64,000 nt of DNA from NCBI RefSeq assembly GCF_017163935.1, contig NZ_JABVZR010000001.1, positions 2,976,001-3,040,000 of the forward strand, written 5' to 3'. How positions within the stretch are numbered: position 1 is the first letter of the stretch; each line of letters opens with the position of its first letter. Source of the stretch: Novosphingobium terrae (GTDB lineage Bacteria; Pseudomonadota; Alphaproteobacteria; Sphingomonadales; Sphingomonadaceae). Of this stretch, positions 35,157 to 44,215 are shown in pieces. Under the pieces are notes generated by a model, which saw only the letters and a list, made by a program, of their open reading frames with translations, was not told the origin of the DNA and ran no database searches. The translations under genes and the position numbers were made by a program.

Positions 35157-36733
35157 CAGCGCAGATCCAGCACCACCAGCGCCTTGGCCGGAACATCCAG
35201 CGAGAGCTTGCCGTCGCGGATCACCGCTCCGGTAAAGGCGGCAGGCGCTACGCGCGCGGGGGTCGCAAAATCATTCACATCCTGCACCCGCCCGGCGGTC
35301 AGAATGCGCCCCGAAACCTGCGCGGCATTCACACCCGTCAGCGCGATCTCCAGATGATGCGGCTGGTTCGGATCGATGTTGACCAGCGCCACATGCACCG
35401 CGCCATCCTTCCCGCGCACAGCAGAGCCCGTCACGGCAGGCGCGGTCCATTCCTCGCGATTGTACCAGGTTTTTGGCAGGTCGAGCGGCAGGGCCGTGCC
35501 ATCCTGCCATGGGCGGTAGAGGTCGAAGGTATGATAGGTGGGGGTCAGCACCATCTTGGGCCCATCGGTCAGGATCATCGCCTGCAGCACATTCACCATC
35601 TGGGCGATGTTGGTCATCCGCACGCGCTCGGCATGGTGGACGAAGATGTTGATGTTCACCGCCGCCAGCAAGGCATCGCGCAGGCTATTCTGCTGATAGA
35701 GGAATCCGGTGTTGGTGCCGGGCTCCACATCGGTCCAGATACCCCATTCGTCCACCGCCAGATTGACGCGGCGCGCGGGGTCATACTTGTCCATGATGGC
35801 GGAGTGCTTGGTGAGCAGTTCCTCCATACGCCATGTCTTGGCCATGGTGCGGGCATAATCGGTCTCGGTGAAATCGGTGGCCGATCCCCTGCCCTTCGGA
35901 GCGCCTGCCGTTTCGCCCGGCGTGGTGTAGTAATGCAGGCCGATGCCGTCGATCTGCTTGCCGGCCTCGCGCATCATCACTTCGGTCCAGTTGGTATCGG
36001 GGCCGTTGGCGCCGCTGGCGACCTTCTGGATCTTCACACCATAGGGCGCTTTCACAAAGGTGGCGTAGCGACGGGTGATCCCGGCGGCATCGTCGGGCCG
36101 CATGTTGCCGCCGCAGCCCCACAGCTCATTGCCAATGCCAAAATAGGGCAGCTTCCATGGCTCCTTGCGGCCATTCTTCGCCCGCTCCTGCGCCAGAGCG
36201 CCTTCGGGAGCGGTGATGTATTGCACCCACTCCTCCATGGCGGAGGGCGCATCGCTGCCGACATTGCCCGAGACATAGGCGTCCGCCCCGATCAGCTCGG
36301 CGAAGTCCATGAATTCGTGGGTGCCAAAGCTGTTGGGCTCGGTCACGCCGCCCCAATGGGTGTTGATGCGGGTGGGGCGGTTGGCGCGCGGGCCGATGCC
36401 GTCTCGCCAGTGATATTCATCGGCAAAGCAGCCGCCCGGCCAGCGCACCAGCGGCACATGCAAGGCGCGTAGAGCTTCCACCACATCCTTGCGATAGCCC
36501 TTGATGTTGGGGATTTTCGAGTTGGGACCGACCCAGATGCCGCCATAGATGCCATAGCCCAGATGCTCGGCAAACTGGCTGAAGATATGGCGGTCCACGG
36601 TCGCGCCCGGCGCATCGGCGTGGAGCGTGGCAGCCGTATCCGTCTGGGCTTGTGCCGAGGATGCCAGAGCGCTGCCGCCCAGCAGCAAAGCCATGGCACA
36701 GCGCGCCATCCAGCGTGAGGCAGGACGAATCAT
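35156..36733 (-). CDS. GH51 alpha-L-arabinofuranosidase, exported
   Basis: A 525-residue arabinofuranosidase that would remove arabinan side chains of pectin. A signal peptide (MALLLGGSALASSAQAQ) precedes the GH51 core: HIFSQFAEHLGYGIYGGIWV, VRWPGGCFADEYHWRDGIGP and YFGIGNELWGCGGNMRP with the acid/base glutamate in GNELWG; a nucleophile candidate is in LAVDEWGIW. Start 36733 is the first ATG giving a normal leader, with GGAGAGGGGA upstream; the frame stays open far upstream but that is not used. It is first of the GH51-GH28-GH35 unit and divergent from a CE12 gene. Confidence 0.92.
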   Translation of the reverse strand: MIRPASRWMARCAMALLLGGSALASSAQAQTDTAATLHADAPGATVDRHIFSQFAEHLGYGIYGGIWVGPNSKIPNIKGYRKDVVEALRALHVPLVRWPGGCFADEYHWRDGIGPRANRPTRINTHWGGVTEPNSFGTHEFMDFAELIGADAYVSGNVGSDAPSAMEEWVQYITAPEGALAQERAKNGRKEPWKLPYFGIGNELWGCGGNMRPDDAAGITRRYATFVKAPYGVKIQKVASGANGPDTNWTEVMMREAGKQIDGIGLHYYTTPGETAGAPKGRGSATDFTETDYARTMAKTWRMEELLTKHSAIMDKYDPARRVNLAVDEWGIWTDVEPGTNTGFLYQQNSLRDALLAAVNINIFVHHAERVRMTNIAQMVNVLQAMILTDGPKMVLTPTYHTFDLYRPWQDGTALPLDLPKTWYNREEWTAPAVTGSAVRGKDGAVHVALVNIDPNQPHHLEIALTGVNAAQVSGRILTAGRVQDVNDFATPARVAPAAFTGAVIRDGKLSLDVPAKALVVLDLR

Positions 36734-36755
36734 GGGGTTCCCCTCTCCAGGATTA

Positions 36756-36792
36756 TTTTCATATATCGGTATGATGTCACGTATATTGAAAA
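36756..36792. promoter_or_regulatory. Long imperfect inverted repeat in GH51/CE12 divergent promoter
   Basis: TTTTCATATA and TATATTGAAAA are inverted arms around 16 bases. The left arm runs into CATATATCG, which is identical to the lead-in of sites 24447 and 41193. This is a plausible operator for both divergent genes. Confidence 0.4.
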
Positions 36793-36820
36793 TCAAGTAT
36801 AAGTCTTGCATAGTCATGGC

Positions 36821-38056
36821 ATGACCTTGACCCGCACGCTGACCACAGGAATGATGACGGCCATGCTGTCGATCGCCGCCACCTCGCTGCATGCTGAAAC
36901 GGCACCGCGCCTCTGGCGGCTGGATGGCCCCGCCAAGGCGGGAGAACAGGCGATTGCCCCCACCGCGCCATGGAATCCGGCGACGGGCGGTTATGAAAGC
37001 GATGGCGCACTCTCCCTGCCGGTGGCGGAGGGCAACTGGCTGGTCACGCTCGATATCGGCAGCGATGCGCATGCCGGAACCACCACCATCAAGGCCGAGA
37101 ACCGCCGCCTGATGCTCGACCGCATTGCCAGCGCCAAGGGCCAGCATGTGGTGAGGCGCTTTGTGGTGCATGTGCATAATGCGTCGCTGGGCGCGGTGCC
37201 GCTCAATGCGCCGGGCGGGGATCATGTGCGGCTGACCCCGGCGCAGGCCGCCCAGCGCAATTGGGATGACAGGCTGACGCTGGAGGTGTTGGGGCCCGGT
37301 GCAACGGTGCGCTGGGTCAAGGTGGAACCGACGCAGGTGCCCACCATCTTCACGGTGGGCGATTCCATGGTGGCCGACCATCCCACCGAGCCCACCGGAA
37401 GCTGGGCGCAGTTCCTGCCCGCCATGCTGGATGATGGGATCGCCGTCGCCAATTATGCCGAGAGCGGGGCGACGCTCAAATCCTTCCTCGCCGATCTGCG
37501 GCTGGACAAGGCGCTTTCGCTGATGAAGCCGGGCGATGTGCTGATGATCCAGTTCGGCCACAACGATCAGAAGGCCAACTGGCCCCAGACCTATGCCGAG
37601 GCGAACACCACCTATCGCGCTTACCTTGCCGCCTATATCGCCGAGGCGCGGCGGCGTGGCGCCACCCCCGTGCTGGTCACCAGCCCGGAGCGGCGCAATT
37701 TCGATGCGGCAGGCCATATCGTTCCCTCGCTGGGCGATTATCCCAAGGTGATGCGCGACATCTCGCAGGAGCAAAACGTGCCGCTGGTCGATCTCAACCG
37801 CGCCAGCATCGCGCTGTATGAAGCGCTGGGGCCGGAACGCGCCCCCGCCATGTTCAACGACGAAGGCCGCGACAAGACCCATTACGACAATTGGGGCGCA
37901 TGGATGGCCGCGCGCATCGTGGCCGATCAATTGCGCATCGCCCTGCCCGCGCTGGCATCGCATATCACCTCGGCGCCCTTCGATCCGGCCAGGCCCGAGA
38001 AGGCCGAGATTGCCGTTAGTGCCGCTCATTCCAGCCAGCGCCCACTCGGCAACTGA
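36821..38056 (+). CDS. CE12-like rhamnogalacturonan acetylesterase with N-terminal domain
   Basis: A 411-residue exported esterase. Behind a signal peptide (MTAMLSIAATSLHAE) is a beta-rich domain of about 140 residues (LWRLDGPAKAGEQAI, LPVAEGNWLVTLDIG), then a CE12-type SGNH domain: IFTVGDSMVADHP, NYAESGATLKSF, MIQFGHNDQKANW and DKTHYDNWGAWMAA. The N-terminal domain resembles the Ig-like part of some RG acetylesterases. No clear ribosome site precedes ATG 36821; 36851 and 36854 are alternatives. It is the second CE12 enzyme of the locus and may act on a different acetyl position. Confidence 0.85.
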   Translation: MTLTRTLTTGMMTAMLSIAATSLHAETAPRLWRLDGPAKAGEQAIAPTAPWNPATGGYESDGALSLPVAEGNWLVTLDIGSDAHAGTTTIKAENRRLMLDRIASAKGQHVVRRFVVHVHNASLGAVPLNAPGGDHVRLTPAQAAQRNWDDRLTLEVLGPGATVRWVKVEPTQVPTIFTVGDSMVADHPTEPTGSWAQFLPAMLDDGIAVANYAESGATLKSFLADLRLDKALSLMKPGDVLMIQFGHNDQKANWPQTYAEANTTYRAYLAAYIAEARRRGATPVLVTSPERRNFDAAGHIVPSLGDYPKVMRDISQEQNVPLVDLNRASIALYEALGPERAPAMFNDEGRDKTHYDNWGAWMAARIVADQLRIALPALASHITSAPFDPARPEKAEIAVSAAHSSQRPLGN

Positions 38057-38067
38057 CTCACAAAAGA

Positions 38068-38093
38068 GCCGCCGGGAGTTGCCTCCCGGCGGC
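38068..38093. terminator. Bidirectional hairpin between convergent CE12 and TonB receptor
   Basis: GCCGCCGGGAG and CTCCCGGCGGC form a perfect 11-base stem closed by a TTGC tetraloop. Preceded by AAAA on the + strand, so best as terminator for the minus-strand receptor. Confidence 0.7.
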
Positions 38094-38115
38094 CAGTGAC
38101 ACGCAGGGAGCGTGG

Positions 38116-41097
38116 TCAGAATTTGGCGTTCACGCCAAAAGTGATGGTCCTGCCAGTGCGCGTATCGAAAAGCGGGTCCTGACGGCCGCTGTCGATGTAG
38201 AGCACATTGTGAGTGTCGGTGATGTTCTGCACATCCACGGTCAGCTTCACCTGCTTGGTCAGATTGTAGCTGGCCGAGGCGTCGATATAGGTGGTGCCGT
38301 GATTGCCCAGAATGTCGCTGTCATTGGCGCCCGAGGGGATCTGGCGGATATAGGGCCCGCGATAGCTGACCGTACCGCGAATGCTGAACAGCTTGTTCTC
38401 ATAGAACAAGGTGCCGCTGGCCGTATCGGGCGACATGTTCACCAGATTGGCGGTGGTGGAAAGCGTGGAGGTGGCACTGCTCTGCAGCACGTAATTCACG
38501 CGGGACGCCACATGGGTGTAGTTCGCCAGCAGGCCGAAATCTTTCGCAAAGCCCGGCAGGAAGGTGAAGGGCAGTTGCAGATTGACCTCGACACCGTTCA
38601 ACGGCCCGCCCGGCGTGTTGACCGAACGCGTCACGGTGAAAAGATCGCTCGGCAATGTGTTCGAATTGGCCAGCAGCGTGTTGGGCAGGCCCAGCTGGCT
38701 GTAGGGCACCAGCGTGTTGACCGACTGGATGTAAGTGCTGATCTGCTTGTGGAAATAGGCCACCGAGAAGAGCGAACCGGGGCGGAAATACCACTCCAGC
38801 GCGGCGTCAAATGTGGTGGCGCGGATCGGGTTGAGATAGGGATTGCCGATGGTGGCCGTGCGCGTCACCGCATTGACCGCCCCGCCCGAGGGCAGCACCG
38901 CCAGTTCGGGCCGGCTCATCACCTTGGCGGCGGAGAGGCGCATCAGCAGGCTGGGCTTCAGCTCCAGCACGATGTTGGCCGAGGGCAGCCAGTCGGAATA
39001 TTGCCGGTCGACGATGGCGGGGATCGCCACGGTGGGATAGGGGCCGGTGGTGGTGGCCGTGGGGATATAGCCCACCGTATGCTGCATGGTGTTGACGAAG
39101 CGCACGCCCACATCGCCGCGCACCGGGATCGGGAAGGTATCGGGCAGATCGAACTGCTGCATCACGAAGGCGCCCAGCTCCTGCTCGCGCACTTCGGGCG
39201 AGCCATTGCCGCATTCGATGCCGCAGAAGGTGAAGCTGTTGTAGCCCACCGCCTGCTTCCACTTCTCGATATCGGTGGCGGTGAAGCTGGAGAGCGCGCC
39301 GGGGTTGAGCAGCGTGTTGAGCCCGGTGATCTGATAGGTGAAGCTTGAGGTCGTCACGCCTGCGGGCAGAGCGGTGGTCGCCTGATTGGCCGGGGCGATG
39401 TTGAGCTGGCGGTTCTTGAAGGCGCTTTCGCGGAACTGGCCGCCGAACTTCAGCTTGAAATGATCGCTCCACGCCCAGGTAAAGCTGGTGTCATAGGTGA
39501 GGTTGCGCGTGGTGACATACCAGTTGCGGGTGTTGTAATTGCCCAGCACCGTGCCATCAGCCTTGCCCGGTGCGTAGGAGAAATTGGCCGGGTTCGAGAC
39601 ATCGATGCCATATTTCAGCACCGGGATGGAACCACCGCCCCGGAAGTCGATCGAAAAGGGCGCATCGATGGCGTCAAGATTGACCGTCAGGCGCTCGGGA
39701 TTGTCGAAGATCGATTTGGACCAGCCGCCCATCACATCGACGGTCAGCTTATCGGTCAGATCGTGATGCAGCGTGATGTTGCCCTGAGCGAAAGTGGTGG
39801 TGAAACGGTCCACCAGACTTTCAGAGCGCAGATCCACGCCATTGAAAGCGCCATAGAGCAGCGAGCCGTTGGACTTCAGCTGAATATCGGTGACCGAGGT
39901 CATCGGCTGGCCATTGTTGCTGGCATTGCGCGCGAAAGAGAGCGCATCGATGTAATTGTCATGCCGCACCACATGATAGCGGCTGAACAGGCCATCCACC
40001 ACGATCTCGGTGCGGTCATCGGGCTTCCACTGGATGGACAGCGATCCGCCCATGCGCGTGGCATCCTGCACCGAGTTGAGATAGCGCGGGATGCGCGGCA
40101 GAAAGACGCCGCCGCCCGGCTGACCCGAAGGCCCCGTCAGCGACTGGATCAGATTGTAGGCCGCCGTGCTGCCGGTGCGCGGATTGCCGGTGGAGCAATT
40201 AGCGGCATCGGTGCCTTTCAGCGCGCTGGTCGCGGGGTTCTGCGGGGTAACGCCAACAGGTGAGCAGAAGCCGCCATTCACATAGGTCGGCAGAATGTTC
40301 ACCGCCGAATAGCCCACCTCGCGGATGTTGCGATGGCTGTAGCTGAAGGTGCCCAGAATGCCGAGCGTGCCGTCGTTGTTCTGCTTGGAGATCAGCAGCG
40401 AGACGCGCGGATCGACCTTGCGGCTGACCTCATTCCACACGCCCTTGGCGGAAATGGTGGCAACGAAGCTCTTGTGGAAGTCGAGCGGATGCGGCGCCTT
40501 CAGATCGACGGTGGCGCCCAGCGAGCCTTCCTCCACGTCAGCCGAGGGCGTCTTGCGCACCGCCAGTTCGGAGAAGATTTCGGTGGGGAAGACGTTGAAA
40601 TCGAAGCTGCGCCCGGTGTTGCCCGCGCCGTAAATGTCGGAGGAGCCGGTCTGCGCCGTGCCTTCCATGCCGTTGAGGCGCACGCGCGTGAAGGCCGCGC
40701 CAAGGCCGCGCACGGCGATGTTCTTGCCCTCGCCGCCGTCGCCGCGGGCCAGCGCGATGCCGGGCACGCGCTGCATCGATTCCGCCAGATTGGAATCGGG
40801 GAATTTGCCGACATCCTCGGCCTTGATGGCATCGATGGCGGCCGCCGATGTGCGCTTTTCCTGAAGCGCGGCATTCAGCGATGAACGAAAGCCCGTGACG
40901 ACGATCTCACGGTCAGGCTCCGCAGGCCTGGCGGCGGGTGCCGCGCTTTGGTCCGACTGATCCTTGTCTTGCGCCAAGGCCGGCGTGGCCAGCAGCGCGC
41001 TTGCCGTCAGACCGGCGATCACCATGGCCAGTCGGGAAGGAGATGGACGCAGGCGCCCCCCGGTCGAATGCATCGATTGCCCCAAAACATCCTCCAT
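38116..41097 (-). CDS. TonB-dependent receptor, pectin/RG-I locus (second)
   Basis: A 993-residue receptor of the same oligosaccharide class as the one at 16903. The leader ends at LATPALAQ; DREIVVTGFRSSLNAALQEKR and DAIKAEDVGKFPDSNLAESM form the TonB-box and early plug, then KNIAVRGLGAAFTRVRLNGM and VRKTPSADVEEGSLGATVDL. The barrel ends TRTGRTITFGVNAKF with terminal phenylalanine. The start may be 41097 or ATG 41073, which also has a purine-rich lead. It is divergent from the IclR gene, and two copies of the shared motif lie between them, so it is a probable direct target. Confidence 0.9.
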   Translation of the reverse strand: MEDVLGQSMHSTGGRLRPSPSRLAMVIAGLTASALLATPALAQDKDQSDQSAAPAARPAEPDREIVVTGFRSSLNAALQEKRTSAAAIDAIKAEDVGKFPDSNLAESMQRVPGIALARGDGGEGKNIAVRGLGAAFTRVRLNGMEGTAQTGSSDIYGAGNTGRSFDFNVFPTEIFSELAVRKTPSADVEEGSLGATVDLKAPHPLDFHKSFVATISAKGVWNEVSRKVDPRVSLLISKQNNDGTLGILGTFSYSHRNIREVGYSAVNILPTYVNGGFCSPVGVTPQNPATSALKGTDAANCSTGNPRTGSTAAYNLIQSLTGPSGQPGGGVFLPRIPRYLNSVQDATRMGGSLSIQWKPDDRTEIVVDGLFSRYHVVRHDNYIDALSFARNASNNGQPMTSVTDIQLKSNGSLLYGAFNGVDLRSESLVDRFTTTFAQGNITLHHDLTDKLTVDVMGGWSKSIFDNPERLTVNLDAIDAPFSIDFRGGGSIPVLKYGIDVSNPANFSYAPGKADGTVLGNYNTRNWYVTTRNLTYDTSFTWAWSDHFKLKFGGQFRESAFKNRQLNIAPANQATTALPAGVTTSSFTYQITGLNTLLNPGALSSFTATDIEKWKQAVGYNSFTFCGIECGNGSPEVREQELGAFVMQQFDLPDTFPIPVRGDVGVRFVNTMQHTVGYIPTATTTGPYPTVAIPAIVDRQYSDWLPSANIVLELKPSLLMRLSAAKVMSRPELAVLPSGGAVNAVTRTATIGNPYLNPIRATTFDAALEWYFRPGSLFSVAYFHKQISTYIQSVNTLVPYSQLGLPNTLLANSNTLPSDLFTVTRSVNTPGGPLNGVEVNLQLPFTFLPGFAKDFGLLANYTHVASRVNYVLQSSATSTLSTTANLVNMSPDTASGTLFYENKLFSIRGTVSYRGPYIRQIPSGANDSDILGNHGTTYIDASASYNLTKQVKLTVDVQNITDTHNVLYIDSGRQDPLFDTRTGRTITFGVNAKF

Positions 41098-41201
41098 TTT
41101 TGTCTTCGTCCCGGCCGCGTACCCCCCTGTCGAGTCGCTGCACCGAGCCTGTGTTGCTTCATGAATAGGTATGAGATGGCGGCAATGTCAAAGCATATAT
41201 C

Positions 41202-41220
41202 GCAACAATGTTTCACATTG
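41202..41220. promoter_or_regulatory. Putative IclR-type operator, site b
   Basis: GCAAC-AATG-TTTCACATTG, preceded by GCATATATC as at site a. CAATG-TTTCA-CATTG within it is a perfect short palindrome. It lies about 105 bases before the receptor start. Confidence 0.55.
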
Positions 41221-41276
41221 TGATCAGTTAAGTTGAACTTATTGACGATGAAGGACTTATTTTTTGCATATTTGGT

Positions 41277-41295
41277 GCAACCGCATTTCACATAG
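41277..41295. promoter_or_regulatory. Putative IclR-type operator, site c
   Basis: GCAAC-CGCA-TTTCACATAG, preceded by GCATATTTGGT. It is 64 bases before the IclR start codon, suggesting autoregulation. Confidence 0.55.
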
Positions 41296-41358
41296 CGCAC
41301 ATCGCATTGCTCTTCAGACCAATTGCCGTCCGCATGGAAACGCCCTATATCCGTGCCT

Positions 41359-42156
41359 ATGAGCGACAAAGACACTGCCGACGACGCCGGTGAGAGCAAC
41401 GGCGAAACCACGATCAAGGGCGCCCAGACGCTGATGCGCGCGCTCGACATTCTCGACGAGGTGATCGACCGCCCAATCCGCGCCGCCGATCTGGCCCGCA
41501 AGCTGAACATGAACCGCACCACCGCGCATCGCCTGGCCCACGCCTTGCGCCTGCGCGATTATCTCTCGGTCACGCCCGAGGGATTTGCGCTGGGCCCCAA
41601 GCTGCTGCAGCTGGGCGCTTCGGCCAGCGAACAGACTGATTATGTCCGCATCGCGCGGCCCAAGATGGAAGCGCTGTCGAACCAGACCGGTTTCTGTGTG
41701 TTCATCGGCAACCGTGAGGGCAATTGGTCGCGCCATCTCGACCGGATCACCGGACGCCAGCGGCTGCGTGTCGCCACCGCTCCGGGCGACCGCCGCCCCA
41801 TCGCCGAGACGGGTCTGGGCAAGGCGCTGTTGCTCGATGACACCGAGGCGAGCTGGAAGAAGCTGTGGAAACAGGCCCATGCCGATGCCGCCAGCGATGA
41901 AGAGATCGCCGCTTTTCTGGAGCGCATGCGCGGCTACAAGGCCGAGGGTCTGGTCCGCCATGACAGCGAGCTGGGCGATGGCGTGCGGTCCATCGCGGCG
42001 CCGGTGCGCAATGCGCGCGGGGCCATCGTGGTGGCGATCAGCATCGCCAGCGCGGCGACCTATCTCACCGACGATATCGCCGGCGATCTGGCCGAAGGCG
42101 TGCGCCACTGCGCGCAAGAAGTCAGCGCCGCCATCGGCTGGCGTCCGGATCGCTGA
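41359..42156 (+). CDS. IclR-family transcriptional regulator (KdgR-like by context)
   Basis: A 265-residue IclR regulator. The N-terminal winged helix covers TLMRALDILDEVIDRPIRA and LARKLNMNRTTAHRLAHALR (residues about 25-70); the C-terminal effector domain contains FVFIG-like strands, RLRVATAPGDRRPIAETGLG and GVRSIAAPVRNARGAIVVAI. In pectin-degrading bacteria the IclR protein KdgR represses the pectin regulon and responds to a ketodeoxy-gluconate; the same role is plausible here at the edge of the locus. Start 41359 has no strong ribosome site; the alternative at 41323 is upstream. It is divergent from the receptor gene. Confidence 0.88.
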   Translation: MSDKDTADDAGESNGETTIKGAQTLMRALDILDEVIDRPIRAADLARKLNMNRTTAHRLAHALRLRDYLSVTPEGFALGPKLLQLGASASEQTDYVRIARPKMEALSNQTGFCVFIGNREGNWSRHLDRITGRQRLRVATAPGDRRPIAETGLGKALLLDDTEASWKKLWKQAHADAASDEEIAAFLERMRGYKAEGLVRHDSELGDGVRSIAAPVRNARGAIVVAISIASAATYLTDDIAGDLAEGVRHCAQEVSAAIGWRPDR

Positions 42157-42276
42157 GTGACCGCGCTCCTTCTCGGGGCGCGGTGACCACAGGATCTTGT
42201 ACGCTCCCAGCCATGGGCGGGGGTGACAGGGCGGGCTAAACCCTCGGGCTGAACAGGGCCGAGGGGAGAGAAACGC

Positions 42277-43269
42277 ATGGCTGTATCGTTGCGCCTGCTG
42301 TGGGTGTCGGCGGGGTTGATGCTGACCACATCGGCCTCTGCCCAGACTGAGGCACCGATGGCCGATCTGCCGATCCTCGGGCTGGCGCAGGTGTCCTTTC
42401 GGGTGAGCGATTTGGCGACATCACGGCATTACTACCACGATGTGCTGGGCCTGCCTGAAGCCTTCGATTTGAAGGACAAGGCCGGGCATGTCCGTTCGGC
42501 TTACTTCAAGATCAATGACGAGCAATATCTCGAACTGATCCCCGGCCTGCGCGCGGGTGACAACAACCGGCAGGCAAGGCTGGTGGTGCAGGCTTCCGAT
42601 CTTGAAAAGCTGCATGCAATCTACACCGGGCGCAGCCTCCATCCCGGCCCGATCACGCCGGGCCCGGATGGCAATCCTTTGTTCCGGATCGTGGCGCCCA
42701 ATGGCTTGCCGCTCGATTTTCTGCAGTATGCACCGGGCTCGCGCCAGGACTTGCTGCGCGGCAAACTGCTGACGGATCAGCGTATCTCGACCCATCTGCT
42801 GCATGCCGGAACCATGGTGACGGATGATGCCACCAAGGCCTTCTTCGCAAGGCTTGGCTGGGGCAAGGTGCTGCCCGGGCCGCGCGGCGACTATATCGAA
42901 ACGCCCGCATCCGACAAAAATCTGGAGACCAAGAACCCTCCCCTCGATCCCGGCAATCCAGCCACCCGCGCCCAATATCTGCGCGAGGTCTCCGGCGCGG
43001 TGAACCACTTTTCGCTGGAGATCACCGATATGCATGCCGCGCGCGAAGCGTTGAAACGGCGGGGCCATTATGACGATGTTCGCCTGCGCGTCGCCTCGGG
43101 CAACAACCATCACTGGCTGCTGCATCTCTTCGATCCCGACGGCACCCGCACCGAACTGATGAGCAAGGACCCGGTCCCCGCCGGTGTCACGCCCTTTTCG
43201 GTGATGCCGCCGGGCCCGCCCGCGCCGCCGATCCCGCCGACCACACCGGGCGTCTATCCCTGGCCCTGA
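42277..43269 (+). CDS. Exported two-module VOC protein
   Basis: A 330-residue protein with a signal peptide (WVSAGLMLTTSASAQ) and two glyoxalase-like VOC modules. The first runs from ILGLAQVSFRVSDLATSRHY to PLDFLQYAPG, the second from HLLHAGTMVTDDATKAFFAR to LFDPDGTRTELMSKDP. Candidate metal ligands include H in NHFSLEI and E in TRTELM. The C-terminus is proline-rich (PPGPPAPPIPPTTPGVYPWP). Exported VOC proteins are uncommon; some recently described keto-sugar enzymes share this fold, which fits the DUF1080 gene 28 bases downstream. GGGGAGAG precedes the start. Confidence 0.8.
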   Translation: MAVSLRLLWVSAGLMLTTSASAQTEAPMADLPILGLAQVSFRVSDLATSRHYYHDVLGLPEAFDLKDKAGHVRSAYFKINDEQYLELIPGLRAGDNNRQARLVVQASDLEKLHAIYTGRSLHPGPITPGPDGNPLFRIVAPNGLPLDFLQYAPGSRQDLLRGKLLTDQRISTHLLHAGTMVTDDATKAFFARLGWGKVLPGPRGDYIETPASDKNLETKNPPLDPGNPATRAQYLREVSGAVNHFSLEITDMHAAREALKRRGHYDDVRLRVASGNNHHWLLHLFDPDGTRTELMSKDPVPAGVTPFSVMPPGPPAPPIPPTTPGVYPWP

Positions 43270-43297
43270 ATGCCCACCCGATAGAGGGAGGAATGCC

Positions 43298-44215
43298 TTG
43301 AAACGGATCGCTCTTGCCACCTGCCTGCTGGCCTGCGCCGCCCCCACTCTGGCGCAACGCCCCCCGCGCTACATCGAACCCACGCCCTACACTTTCGATG
43401 ACCATCAAGGCTGGCAATCGATGTTCAACGGCAAGACCCTCCAGGGCTGGGAGGGCCAGATGGACGCATGGAAGGTGGAAGGCGGCGCCATCACCGCCAC
43501 GGACCATGGCAACAGCCCCTCCATCTACCTCTTCTGGAAAGGCAACGACGGCGGCGACCTCAAAGATTTCGAGTTCAAGACCGAGATCAGGCTGGAGGGC
43601 GACAAGGCCAACAGCGGCGTGCAATTCCGCGCCCAACTGCTGGGCAAGACCGACAAGCCCAATTCCGAATGGGAGTCCTTCGGCTATCAGGCCGATATGG
43701 ACTTTGCCAATGTCCAGACCGGCGCACTGATCGAATGCTGCGCCGGACCACATCGCGGCCCCTCGCCCCGGCCTTTCCGCGCCAGCATGGGCATGGCGCT
43801 GCGCACCGCGCCCGAAGCTTCAGGCACGCCATCGCTGATCGGGCGGATTGGCGATCCTGCCCCGCTGAAGGCCAGCATCCATACCGGCGGCTGGAACCAG
43901 TTGCATGTGATCGCGCGCGGCCACACGCTGTTTTATCTGATGAACGGCGTGCTGATGTCGACCGTGCAGGATGACGATCCCGCCCGCTTCATCGCCCATG
44001 GCCGCCTCGCCATCCAGCTTGAGGGCAGCGGGGATCGCAAGGTGTCCTACCGCAACATGTGGCTGAAAACTATCCCTGAAGACCCGCCCCGGCTTGTGCG
44101 CCGGGGCGGGTCGCAGGCCTATTGGCAAAAGGGCGCCGCCCCCATCACCGATTTGATGCCGCCGATCAGCATGGCCTGGAATTCGTCGGCGCCGGGCATG
44201 CCATGGGGCTGGTAG
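43298..44215 (+). CDS. DUF1080 / 3-keto-disaccharide hydrolase-like protein with unusual C-terminal extension
   Basis: A 305-residue exported protein with a concanavalin-like DUF1080 domain: WQSMFNGKTLQGWEGQMDAW, the usual opening, then DFEFKTEIRLEGDKANSGVQ, GAGALIE-like WESFGYQADMDF and WNQLHVIARGHTLFYLMNG, ending IQLEGSGDRKVSYRNMWLK. DUF1080 proteins include 3-keto-glycoside hydrolases. The start is TTG with GGGAGGA upstream; the nearby ATG runs straight into a stop. The domain ends near residue 262; the last 40 residues are read through a terminator-like hairpin (44081-44112) and 97 bases overlap the 3' end of the convergent ThuA gene, so an earlier stop codon may have been lost. Confidence 0.8.
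   Translation: MKRIALATCLLACAAPTLAQRPPRYIEPTPYTFDDHQGWQSMFNGKTLQGWEGQMDAWKVEGGAITATDHGNSPSIYLFWKGNDGGDLKDFEFKTEIRLEGDKANSGVQFRAQLLGKTDKPNSEWESFGYQADMDFANVQTGALIECCAGPHRGPSPRPFRASMGMALRTAPEASGTPSLIGRIGDPAPLKASIHTGGWNQLHVIARGHTLFYLMNGVLMSTVQDDDPARFIAHGRLAIQLEGSGDRKVSYRNMWLKTIPEDPPRLVRRGGSQAYWQKGAAPITDLMPPISMAWNSSAPGMPWGW
44081..44112. terminator. Perfect hairpin inside the DUF1080 reading frame
   Basis: GACCCGCCCCGGC and GCCGGGGCGGGTC form a perfect 13-base stem with a six-base loop. It is placed as an intergenic terminator of convergent genes would be, yet the DUF1080 frame remains open through it. No T-tract follows on either strand. Confidence 0.6.

Noticed and set aside
36734-38029. Upstream extension of GH51 frame by over 400 codons
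   Set aside because: It runs antisense through the CE12 gene and puts the GH51 signal peptide in mid-protein.
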